From: Betaproteobacteria bacterium
GTDB taxonomy: Bacteria; Pseudomonadota; Gammaproteobacteria; Burkholderiales; SG8-39
Length of the DNA stretch: 12,118 nt
NCBI GenBank assembly: GCA_009693345.1
Contig: SHXL01000073.1
Coordinates: forward strand, 1 to 12,118
Direction of reading: 5' to 3'
Part shown: one piece after another, positions 1-6,920 of the stretch
Numbering within the stretch: position 1 is the stretch's first letter
How the letters are laid out: every line of letters begins with the position of its first letter
Position numbers and translations under genes: made by a program
Notes under the pieces: model-generated
Seen by the model: only the letters and a program-made list of their open reading frames with translations
Told to the model about the DNA's origin: nothing
The model's database searches: none

Positions 1-639
1 GGCGCCTTCGGTCGGGCGTGAAGCATCCCAGGCGCCGGTCGAGGCGCGCACGCTGATGGCGCGGGCTCCGGCGAGCATTCTGACGACGTCGACCTGATGC
101 GCCGCCTGGTTGAACACCGCGCCGCCGCCCCTAGGCGTGTCCAATTCCTCCGGCCGGCGCGGCCGGTAGAGGTAATCGGTGAAATTGAGGGCGGTGATCA
201 TGCGCACGCGGCCGAACTGGGCCGAGTCGATCAGCTTGCGGGTTGCGAGGATCGGCAGGTCGAAGCTGTGGCTGTGCCCAACGACCAGCCGGACACCGGC
301 GTCACGGGCCGCGTGGATCATGGCGCGGCATTCATCGAGCGCGAGAGCCATCGGCTTCTCGACCAGGACATGCTTGCCGTGGCTCGCCGCGAGACGCACG
401 TGCTCGGCGTGAAACTGGTGCGGCGTCGCGACATAGACCGCGTCGACCTGCGGATCGGCGCAGAGTTGTTCCACTGACGGATGGATCGTTCCGGAAAAGT
501 CGTTCCGAAACCGCTGCAATGCTTCCGGCCGCGGGTCGGCCGCGGCAACGAGCCGGAGGCGCGCGTCGGCAGCGAAGCTCGCTGCCATGAGGCTGAATGC
601 ACGGCCTAATCCCGCGACCCCAATCCCGATTGTCCGCAT
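1..639 (-). CDS. Gfo/Idh/MocA-family NAD(P)-dependent dehydrogenase, C-terminus beyond window
   Basis: I translated 213 codons from an ATG at 639-637 to the window edge with no stop, so the C-terminal third or more is missing. Residues 4-12 form the dinucleotide-binding start (IGIGVAGLG). The family catalytic motif EKP is at 94-96, and H181 in QAAHQVD is the usual active-site histidine of the substrate domain. A weak Shine-Dalgarno-like TAGGG lies just before the start. The family oxidises sugars, cyclitols and some aromatic dihydrodiols; phthalate 4,5-cis-dihydrodiol dehydrogenase (Pht4/OphB) belongs to it. The divergent Rieske oxygenase makes a dihydrodiol dehydrogenase role attractive, but that rests on context. 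A sugar dehydrogenase remains possible. It is not the same gene type as LigC further along, which has Ile where this protein has the EKP lysine. Confidence 0.88.
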   Translation of the reverse strand, partial: MRTIGIGVAGLGRAFSLMAASFAADARLRLVAAADPRPEALQRFRNDFSGTIHPSVEQLCADPQVDAVYVATPHQFHAEHVRLAASHGKHVLVEKPMALALDECRAMIHAARDAGVRLVVGHSHSFDLPILATRKLIDSAQFGRVRMITALNFTDYLYRPRRPEELDTPRGGGAVFNQAAHQVDVVRMLAGARAISVRASTGAWDASRPTEGA

Positions 640-707
640 GGCCCTACCGCGCTATCATGTTGAAATAATTGGAAAACTAAGTATATGTCAATTGCCGCGG
701 GGATTCG
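640..707. promoter_or_regulatory. Divergent intergenic promoter region
   Basis: This 68-base AT-rich spacer separates two divergent genes in otherwise GC-rich DNA. For the plus-strand oxygenase, TTGAAA (660-665) and TATATG (682-687), 16 bases apart, are a weak sigma70 candidate, with GGGGA at 699-703 as ribosome binding site. On the minus strand, a perfect TTGACA reads from 691 to 686, but a good -10 at normal spacing is not obvious. The half-sites AATTG (667-671) and CAATT (689-693), 17 bases apart, could be an operator. Promoter function is inferred from composition and position. Confidence 0.45.
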
Positions 708-1973
708 ATGCTGACGAAAGAACAGAACGAGCTGCTGTGCCGGGTGGAAGGCGATGTGCCCATGGGCGGCATCATGCGCCGGCACTGGCTTCCCGTGTGC
801 CTGTCGGAGGAAGTGGTCGAGCGCGACGGGACGCCGGTGCGCGCCAGGCTGCTTGGCCAAGACCTGGTCGCGTTCCGCGATACGGAGGGCAGGCTCGGCG
901 TGCTGGGCGAGTACTGCCTGCACCGCAGGGCTTCGCTCGCCTTCGGCCGGAACGAAGAATGCGGCCTGCGCTGCCTCTATCACGGATGGAAGTTCGACGT
1001 CGACGGGAACGTCCTCGACATGCCCTCCGAGGCGCCCGGCGCGGCGCAGCGCCTGGGCAAGAAGGCCCGCGCCTACCCGGTGCGGGAAGCGGGCGGCTTC
1101 GCCTGGATCTGGATGGGCCCGAAGGACGAGTTGCGCGAGTTCGAGCCGCCCGCCTGGGCAGCCGAGCCCGGCATCCAGTACGCGATAGTGAAAATCCGCA
1201 CCGAGTGCAACTGGGCGCAGATGCTGGAAGGCTCGATCGATTCGGCGCACAGCTCCAGCCTGCATTCCACCAACATGCCTCCCAGCGAGGTGGCGGGTTC
1301 GACCGCGACCGACACCGCGTGGCTGCGCCCGTCGAACGACAAGGCGCCGCGCCTCCAGTTCGAGCCGACGAGCTACGGCTTTCGCTACGCCGCGCTGCGC
1401 AAGCCGATCCGCAATCCGGAGAGCCACCAGTACGTGCGCACCACGCTCTTCATCGCGCCCTTCACCGTGCTGATTCCCCCGAACGACCGCTACAAGCTCG
1501 CGCAGATGCTGGTGCCGATCGACGACGTGAACACGATGTTCTACTGGATCGCCTGGCACCCCGATCGCAGCAAGGGCATCACGCAGCAGGCGTGGCGCCG
1601 CTTCTGCGCGGCGGAGGTGGGCGTCGACCTCGACAACAACTTTCGCAAGAAGAGGGACCTGCGCAACTGGTACCTCCAGGACCGCGACGCCATGAAGCGC
1701 GGCGACTGGACGGGCATTACCGGCATTCCCGCGCAAGACATGGCGATGTGGGAGTCGATGGGGCCGATCACGGACCGCAGCGAGGACCATTTTGGCTCGA
1801 GCGACCTGGCGGTCGCGCAGTTCCGGCGCATGATGGTCGCGGCGGCGAAGCAATTCAAGGAGGGCGCGCCCGCGATCGGAACTTCCGAGCCGCACATCCC
1901 GCACGCCAGGCTGGCTTCCTTCGAAGGCATCGTCCCGCAAACAACGGATTGGCGGACGCTTACTCCATCTTGA
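708..1973 (+). CDS. Rieske non-heme iron ring-hydroxylating oxygenase, phthalate 4,5-dioxygenase-like oxygenase component
   Basis: This 421-residue protein has the normal length for a phthalate-type oxygenase. The N-terminal Rieske domain binds the [2Fe-2S] cluster through C70-x-H72 and C89-x2-H92. The catalytic domain carries D178-x2-H181-x4-H186, the bridging aspartate and the two histidine ligands of the mononuclear iron. D344 (in AQDMAMWES) is the likeliest third ligand. Enzymes of this type add O2 across an aromatic ring using electrons from a separate reductase; no reductase is encoded here. The GIDSAHSSSLHS context resembles the phthalate/3-chlorobenzoate oxygenase branch, but the substrate cannot be fixed from sequence alone. 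The start follows GGGGA by 4 bases. The 3' end overlaps, tail to tail, the stop of a decayed Bug-protein gene. Confidence 0.92.
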   Translation: MLTKEQNELLCRVEGDVPMGGIMRRHWLPVCLSEEVVERDGTPVRARLLGQDLVAFRDTEGRLGVLGEYCLHRRASLAFGRNEECGLRCLYHGWKFDVDGNVLDMPSEAPGAAQRLGKKARAYPVREAGGFAWIWMGPKDELREFEPPAWAAEPGIQYAIVKIRTECNWAQMLEGSIDSAHSSSLHSTNMPPSEVAGSTATDTAWLRPSNDKAPRLQFEPTSYGFRYAALRKPIRNPESHQYVRTTLFIAPFTVLIPPNDRYKLAQMLVPIDDVNTMFYWIAWHPDRSKGITQQAWRRFCAAEVGVDLDNNFRKKRDLRNWYLQDRDAMKRGDWTGITGIPAQDMAMWESMGPITDRSEDHFGSSDLAVAQFRRMMVAAAKQFKEGAPAIGTSEPHIPHARLASFEGIVPQTTDWRTLTPS

Positions 1974-2124
1974 TTCCGGCGTCGCGAATCAGCTTGCCGA
2001 AGCGCTCGAAGTCGGCCCTGTTCATCGCGCCGAACTGTTCCGCCGTCAGCGCGCCGGGCTCGCCGCCCAGGCCGGTCAGCCGTTTGCGCACGTCGGGCAG
2101 CTGCAGCGTCTTCGTGGTTTCGGC
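1960..2124 (-). pseudogene. 3' remnant of a Bug/TctC-family periplasmic solute-binding protein gene
   Basis: The minus strand encodes about 54 residues ending in KLIRDAGIKME and a TAA at 1962-1960. The stretch LPDVRKRLTGLGGEP, then LTAEQFGA, then FGKLIRDAGI is the characteristic C-terminus of Bug (TctC-like) binding proteins of tripartite tricarboxylate transporters, which normally run about 320 residues. Upstream of about 2124 the resemblance stops and the frame runs through unrelated DNA of the antitoxin gene. The signal peptide and most of both lobes are therefore gone. The stop overlaps the Rieske gene end by 14 bases, a natural convergent arrangement, so the Rieske side of the junction looks original. 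An intact gene probably supplied an aromatic or carboxylic acid binding protein; this remnant cannot function. Confidence 0.8.
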
Positions 2125-2125
2125 G

Positions 2126-2131
2126 TATACT
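2126..2131 (+). promoter_or_regulatory. Candidate -10 box of the toxin-antitoxin operon
   Basis: TATACT matches the sigma70 -10 consensus at five of six positions and lies 39 bases before the antitoxin ATG, at the point where Bug homology ends. No good -35 hexamer lies 16-18 bases upstream, so the assignment is weak. The antitoxin ribosome binding site is probably GGGAA at 2158-2162, 8 bases before its start. Confidence 0.3.
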
Positions 2132-2170
2132 CTCATCAAGACGAATGCCTCTGATTCGGGAACCAGCGCC

Positions 2171-2413
2171 ATGACAGAACTGAATGTAACCCTGCCTGAC
2201 GGCTTGGCTAAGGAGGCTGACCAAGCAGGGCTGCTCTCGGCGCGCGAAATTGAGCGGCTGCTACGCGAAGAAATCCGTCGCAAGCAGGTCGGTGAGTTGT
2301 TCGGGGCTATGGATCACATGGCGGCAGTCGAAGGCGAGCCCATGAGCGAAGACGAGATCCAAGCCGAGATCGATGCCGTCCGAGCCGCCCGCCGCGCTGC
2401 GCGCGGTCGCTGA
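2171..2413 (+). CDS. Antitoxin of a PIN-toxin module
   Basis: This 80-residue protein starts at an ATG preceded by GGGAA at good spacing. The N-terminus (MTELNVTLPDGLAKEADQAG) looks like a short beta strand followed by a helix, as in ribbon-helix-helix or similar DNA-binding antitoxins. The C-terminal part is acidic then basic (SEDEIQAEIDAVRAARRAAR), a typical toxin-wrapping tail. I do not recognise a precise family; the call rests mainly on position, since the gene overlaps the downstream PIN toxin by 41 bases. Such antitoxins neutralise the toxin and commonly repress their own operon. The gene lies in a scar between a truncated Bug gene and a truncated integrase, so it probably arrived with mobile DNA. 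Confidence 0.75.
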   Translation: MTELNVTLPDGLAKEADQAGLLSAREIERLLREEIRRKQVGELFGAMDHMAAVEGEPMSEDEIQAEIDAVRAARRAARGR

Positions 2414-2819
2414 TACCAACACTGTCGTTTCCGGACTGCTCTGGCGGGGTGCGCCGCGGCAGTTTCTCGACGCCGCCCGCGCGGGCCAGTTTTCCCTCTA
2501 TACAAGTGCGCCCCTTCTTGTGGAGCTGGCGGAGGTTTTCCCGCGGCGCAAATTCTCTCGCCGCGTCCTCGCGGCAAATATAAGTGTGGAGCGGTTAGTC
2601 CGCCGCTACGCCCGTCTAGCACAGCGTATTGCTCCTGCCGAAATTAATCCGACCGTCCTTCTCGACCCTGACGACGACGCAGTGCTCGCGTGCGCGCTCG
2701 GTGCCAGGGCCGATCTCCTTGTTTCTGGCGATAAGCATCTGCGAAATCTCAAGATCTACCAGGGGATTCAAATCGTCACGGTAGCAGAAGCGCTCGCCAC
2801 ATTGCCGCGGCGCACGTAA
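2373..2819 (+). CDS. PIN-domain toxin (COG1569-like putative endoribonuclease)
   Basis: This 148-residue protein is a single PIN domain. The opening VADTNTVVSGLLWRG supplies the first acidic residue (D14). E51/E54 (LLVELAEVF), D98-D102 (DPDDDAVLACA) and D120 (LLVSGD) complete the acidic Mg2+-binding cluster. The spacing and wording match the group annotated as toxin component, PIN family. PIN toxins are RNases that cleave tRNA, rRNA or mRNA when the antitoxin is degraded; the target here is unknown. The ATG lies inside the antitoxin gene with no strong ribosome binding site, suggesting translational coupling. All the acidic positions are present, so the toxin looks intact. Confidence 0.85.
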   Translation: MPSEPPAALRAVADTNTVVSGLLWRGAPRQFLDAARAGQFSLYTSAPLLVELAEVFPRRKFSRRVLAANISVERLVRRYARLAQRIAPAEINPTVLLDPDDDAVLACALGARADLLVSGDKHLRNLKIYQGIQIVTVAEALATLPRRT

Positions 2820-2844
2820 CTTCGATCGACAATGCACTGCGATT

Positions 2845-3288
2845 TCATATGCGTTCTAGGCGTAGACAGTCCCTAAGGCGCTTGCCTCGGGAACGGCCGG
2901 AATTGTTCTGTATTGGTGGAAGGCCGGCCCCTTGAATTGGTGAATTCTCATCTGAATTGTCGCGGTGTGATGTGGTGGAAGCAATTGCCGGCGGCAACTT
3001 GCCCGTCGGGTGCGTCGCGGCATGCACTTCCTTCAATTTGCGGATGGAAACGCGGGTGTAGATCTGAGTGGTCTCCAGGCGAGCATGGCCGAGGATTGCC
3101 TGGATGTGGCGGATATCGGCGCCGTTGTCGAGCATGGGGGTGGCCATGGCGTGGCGGAAGACGTGGCAGGAGCCGCGCGTGGTGATGCCAGCGTTTTCCA
3201 GGTACCGGCGCACGAGATCGCCAAGATAGCGGGGATTGAGCGCGTCGCCGAACGCGTTTACGAACACCGCTCTAGGAGAGCAGCCTAA
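2845..3288 (-). pseudogene. Truncated tyrosine recombinase/integrase (C-terminal catalytic part only)
   Basis: The minus-strand frame is open from just after a TGA at 3291-3289 down to a stop at 2845. It encodes GDALNPRYLGDLVRRYL, then HVFRHAMAT, LGHARLETTQIYTR and LKEVHAATHP. Counting from the GTG at 3267-3265, these give the catalytic H35-x2-R38, H61 and nucleophile Y70 of the XerC/XerD-type fold. The SAM-like core-binding domain and the first catalytic arginine are missing, and an intact protein would be about 300 or more residues. A GTG could start a 140-residue product, but it could not be an active recombinase. It is best read as the relic of an integrative element that also brought the neighbouring toxin-antitoxin genes. 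Confidence 0.8.
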
Positions 3289-3307
3289 TCAATCGCGGGG
3301 GCTTCCG

Positions 3308-3325
3308 TATCCCCCTATGGGGGTA
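3308..3325. promoter_or_regulatory. G/C-run palindrome, possible CsoR/FrmR-type operator or recombination site
   Basis: The sequence TATCCCCCTATGGGGGTA is a palindrome of two five-base runs around TAT. Operators of CsoR/RcnR/FrmR (DUF156) metal- or sulfur-sensing repressors have this look: TA-flanked C-runs facing G-runs. No such regulator or its usual target gene lies in the window, so it may be orphaned. It sits in the otherwise empty 3289-3358 gap at the edge of the recombinase relic, so an attachment or insertion site is also possible. As a terminator it is weak: the stem has 5 pairs and no clean T-run follows. Confidence 0.3.
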
Positions 3326-3358
3326 ACACTTTGGTGGGGGGCGGGGCAGACAATCAGG

Positions 3359-4012
3359 TCAATTCTCGACCCAGGCTACGGCATCCTTCACGGACGCCCG
3401 CGGCGTGCGGTATTTGTTCGCCGGATGATTCTTGTCCTCGAATCCGAACGCGATGCCGCACAGTACCTGCCGGTCAGGCGCCAGATTGAAATGCGCGCGC
3501 ACGAATTTCGCCTGCCCGGCAATGGCGGCCTGCGCGATGCTCGCGACCCCGAGGCTCCAGGCGGCGAGCATGAAGTTGTTCACGTACGCGCCGCAGTCGA
3601 TGGCGCCATAGGTGCCCTGCGCCTCGTCGGTGGTGACGATGGCGGCGTGCGGCGCGCCGAAGAGCCGGTAGTTCTCCCTTCCCTGGCGCGCCGATGCTTC
3701 TCGGTCGCCGCGCGCGATGCCGACGCTTTCATACAGCTGCCAGCCGCAGGCCCGGCGGCGCTCGAGGTAAACGCCGCGGTATTCCCTGGGATAGGGGATA
3801 TCGGACGCAGACGCTTCGGCGGCAACATGCGCCAGCAGCCCGGCACGGAACTGCTCGGTCGCATCGCCGGAGGTGACGATGACCTGCCAGGGTTGCGTGT
3901 TGCACCACGAAGGCGTGCGCTGCGCCATTTCGAGCACGCGCTGCGGCAGAAAAGCGCGGCAGCTGCGGCGCTCCGTGAGGAGCGTGGTCAGAATTTCCGC
4001 GCGTTGCGGCAA
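3359..4012 (-). CDS. Nitroreductase-family FMN oxidoreductase, possibly shortened
   Basis: The family FMN motifs are clear: RRSCRAF near residues 15-21, PSWCNTQPWQVIV near 34-46, and later GAYVNNFMLAAWSLG and CGIAFGFED. The PSWCNTQPW wording resembles nitroaromatic reductases such as 4-nitrobenzoate reductase (PnbA). These use NAD(P)H to reduce nitro groups or quinones. I chose the TTG at 4012-4010, seven bases after the thioesterase stop; an ATG at 4111 would overlap that gene by 92 bases and add residues unlike the family. No strong ribosome binding site marks either. Only 12 residues separate RRSCRAF from PSWCN, against about 21 in E. coli NfnB as I recall it, so the linker and first helix may carry an in-frame deletion of 8-9 codons. 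Activity is therefore uncertain. Confidence 0.82.
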   Translation of the reverse strand: MPQRAEILTTLLTERRSCRAFLPQRVLEMAQRTPSWCNTQPWQVIVTSGDATEQFRAGLLAHVAAEASASDIPYPREYRGVYLERRRACGWQLYESVGIARGDREASARQGRENYRLFGAPHAAIVTTDEAQGTYGAIDCGAYVNNFMLAAWSLGVASIAQAAIAGQAKFVRAHFNLAPDRQVLCGIAFGFEDKNHPANKYRTPRASVKDAVAWVEN

Positions 4013-4019
4013 GGGCAGC

Positions 4020-4442
4020 CTATGCCGGGCCTGCGAGATACTCTGCGATGCGCGGCCGCAGGTCTCCGGGAACCGGGACCGCGCTCCGGGTATCAAGCGA
4101 CACGAAGGCAATCGTCTGGGTGATGGTCAAGTGCTCGACCGCGTCCCGCTTGCCGACGATGCGGATCCGGACCGACGCGTCGCTGATCTCCGACACGCTC
4201 AATTCGAACGTCAACGCCTCGCCCATGCGCACCGGCACCGAGAAATCGCACCTGATCTGATCCGGCTCCACCGTCAGGCGCCTCTCGGACAGCAGTTCGC
4301 GGCGCGAGTGACCCAGGCCGCGCTCGAACCAATCGTCTTTCGCGCCTTCCGTCATCATCAGAAACTGCGGGTAGAACACGATTCCCGCGGGATCGCAGTC
4401 GGCGCTATGGACCTGTACTTCGTGCGCGAAAACCTTGTTCAC
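4020..4442 (-). CDS. Acyl-CoA thioesterase, 4-hydroxybenzoyl-CoA thioesterase/YbgC hotdog family
   Basis: This 140-residue single hotdog domain matches the family length. The signature ADCDPAGIVFYPQF is at residues 14-27, with D17 in the position of the catalytic aspartate of 4-hydroxybenzoyl-CoA thioesterase. The family hydrolyses aromatic or short acyl-CoA esters in the cytoplasm. The start is a GTG at 4442-4440 with no obvious Shine-Dalgarno; homologues begin only a few residues before this point. The nitroreductase follows within 7 bases, so the two are probably co-transcribed. The divergent crotonase and acyl-CoA dehydrogenase suggest the thioesterase releases a product or relieves a dead-end CoA ester of the same route. 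The true substrate is unknown. Confidence 0.88.
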   Translation of the reverse strand: MNKVFAHEVQVHSADCDPAGIVFYPQFLMMTEGAKDDWFERGLGHSRRELLSERRLTVEPDQIRCDFSVPVRMGEALTFELSVSEISDASVRIRIVGKRDAVEHLTITQTIAFVSLDTRSAVPVPGDLRPRIAEYLAGPA

Positions 4443-4499
4443 GATCAGAGCGAGCCGCGGCGTTTAGAATGCGGCAAGTATAACCGCGAGGCACAGCGC
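4443..4499. promoter_or_regulatory. Divergent intergenic promoter region between thioesterase and crotonase genes
   Basis: This 57-base gap between divergent starts must hold both promoters. TATAAC (4479-4484) and TAGAAT (4465-4470) are possible -10 boxes for the plus-strand genes; I see no convincing -35. GAGG at 4488-4491, 8 bases before the crotonase ATG, is a good ribosome binding site. The broken TetR gene at the end of this operon may once have acted here. Confidence 0.35.
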
Positions 4500-5321
4500 A
4501 TGGACTTCAGTAAATTCAGTCCGCAGAACTTTCTCTGGCAGCTGGACGGCAAGGTGGCGACGATCACGCTCAACCGCCCGGAACGCAAGAACCCACTGAC
4601 GCTCGAGTCCTACGCCGAGCTGCGCGACCTGTTCCGCAACCTGACCTACGCGAATGAGGTCAAGAGCGTGGTGCTGCACGGCGCCGGCGGCAACTTCTGC
4701 TCTGGCGGCGACGTGCACGAAATCATCGGGCCGCTGGTGGCGATGCAGGAGGCGGACGATATGAGCGGGCTGCTTGCGTTCACGCGCATGACCGGCGACC
4801 TGGTGAAGGCGATGCGCAACTGTCCGCAGCCGATCGTCTGCGCGATCGACGGCATCTGCGCCGGCGCCGGCGCGATCCTCGCCATGGCCTCCGACCTGCG
4901 CTACGGCACCGCCGCGAGCAAGGTGGCATTCCTGTTCGTGCGGGTGGGCCTCGCGGGCGCGGACATGGGCGCCTGCAACATGCTGCCCCGGATCATCGGC
5001 GCGGGGCGCGCCGCGGAATTGCTCTACACGGGCCGCTCGATGGATGGCGCGGAGGCCGAGCGCTGGGGCTTCTACAATAAGATCTGCGCCACGGGGGAAT
5101 TGCTTGCCCAGGCGCAGGCGCTCGCGAAGTCCCTCGCCGATGGGCCGACCTTCGCCAACGCCATGACCAAGCGCTGCATTCACCAGGAGTGGAGCATGGG
5201 GATCGACGATTCGATCGAGGCCGAAGCGCAGGCGCAGGCGATCTGCATGCAGACGAAGGACTACGGCCGCGCCTACCGCGCCTTTGTGAAGAAGGAAAAA
5301 CCGCAGTTCCAGGGCGACTGA
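4500..5321 (+). CDS. Crotonase-fold (enoyl-CoA hydratase/isomerase family) enzyme with atypical active site
   Basis: This 273-residue protein has standard crotonase landmarks: TITLNRPERKNPL (21-33), oxyanion-hole segments GNFCSGGD (64-71) and GICAGAGAI (118-126), and the C-terminal helices. Aligning by eye to rat mitochondrial enoyl-CoA hydratase, catalytic E144 falls on I126 and E164 on R148, so neither glutamate is kept. D155, in AGADMGACNMLPRIIG, instead falls where 4-chlorobenzoyl-CoA dehalogenase has its nucleophile D145. Simple hydration is therefore doubtful, and hydrolysis, isomerisation or lyase chemistry on an aromatic or alicyclic CoA ester is possible. GAGG precedes the ATG at 8 bases. 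The acyl-CoA dehydrogenase follows after 13 bases and is surely co-transcribed. No acyl-CoA ligase is nearby to name the substrate. Confidence 0.88.
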   Translation: MDFSKFSPQNFLWQLDGKVATITLNRPERKNPLTLESYAELRDLFRNLTYANEVKSVVLHGAGGNFCSGGDVHEIIGPLVAMQEADDMSGLLAFTRMTGDLVKAMRNCPQPIVCAIDGICAGAGAILAMASDLRYGTAASKVAFLFVRVGLAGADMGACNMLPRIIGAGRAAELLYTGRSMDGAEAERWGFYNKICATGELLAQAQALAKSLADGPTFANAMTKRCIHQEWSMGIDDSIEAEAQAQAICMQTKDYGRAYRAFVKKEKPQFQGD

Positions 5322-5334
5322 AGCCCGGCGCGCG

Positions 5335-6506
<1,172 letters not shown>

Positions 6507-6507
<1 letters not shown>

Positions 6508-6877
6508 TGGGTTCGCCCGGCAGCGTGGCGAGCGCGGTCGCCGACCCGAAGCTGGTCGAAGAGCGCCGCGGGTAGATCGTGAAGGCGGCGACCAAGCTGT
6601 TCTCCGAGCAGGGCTACTACCTGACCACGATCTAGGACATCGCGCGCGAGGCCGGCATCAGCGTCGGCCTGATCTACCAGTACTTCAAGGACAAGGACGA
6701 CGTGCTGTTCCTGACGCTGCACTGGTGCTGGAGACCTACGAGAAGGTGATCCCGGCGGCGCTCGAGGGCTGCCTGCGCGCCTGCATCAGCGCGGGCCACG
6801 TGCGCCCGATCAACGACTCGCTGCTCGTTTACCAATATGTACTGTATTCGCACGTCTGGGCGCTGAAGCAATGGTAA
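6507..6877 (+). pseudogene. Decayed TetR-family regulator gene
   Basis: Reading from the ATG at 6507, the frame gives a TetR helix-turn-helix domain (IVKAATKLFSEQGYY, then DIAREAGISVGLIYQYFKDK) interrupted by TAG at 6573-6575 and TAG at 6633-6635. Both fall where glutamine (CAG) is common in relatives, so each fits a single C-to-T change. Near 6720 a one-base loss shifts the frame; the shifted frame continues LVLETYEKVIPAALEG, then CLRACISAGHVRP and VYQYVLYSHVWALKQW to a TAA at 6875. Between ALEG and CLRAC, roughly 55-60 residues of the ligand-binding domain appear to be missing, judging by the usual ~200-residue family length. The gene cannot make a repressor. Its one-base overlap with the acyl-CoA dehydrogenase stop suggests it once controlled that operon. 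Confidence 0.88.
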
Positions 6878-6920
6878 GGTTGAAGCGCAAGCGCCGCTTT
6901 CCCGAACGGACCTCCCACAC

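Noticed and set aside
1960..2283. A 107-residue minus-strand protein as an intact gene
   Set aside because: Only the C-terminal half resembles Bug proteins. The N-terminal half is antisense to the antitoxin, so it is a chimeric frame over a junction.
587..2413. A 608-codon plus-strand frame from 587
   Set aside because: Only its last 81 codons, from the ATG at 2171, are real (the antitoxin). The earlier part is an out-of-frame reading of the Rieske gene and the Bug remnant.
2913..3288. Plus-strand small open frames opposite the integrase relic
   Set aside because: They show no motifs, and the opposite strand carries the recombinase H-x-x-R, H and Y residues in order.
6883..6899. AAGCG ... 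CGCTT hairpin between the TetR pseudogene and ligJ as a terminator
   Set aside because: The stem has only five pairs and no proper T-run, and it may be leftover TetR coding sequence; too weak to call.
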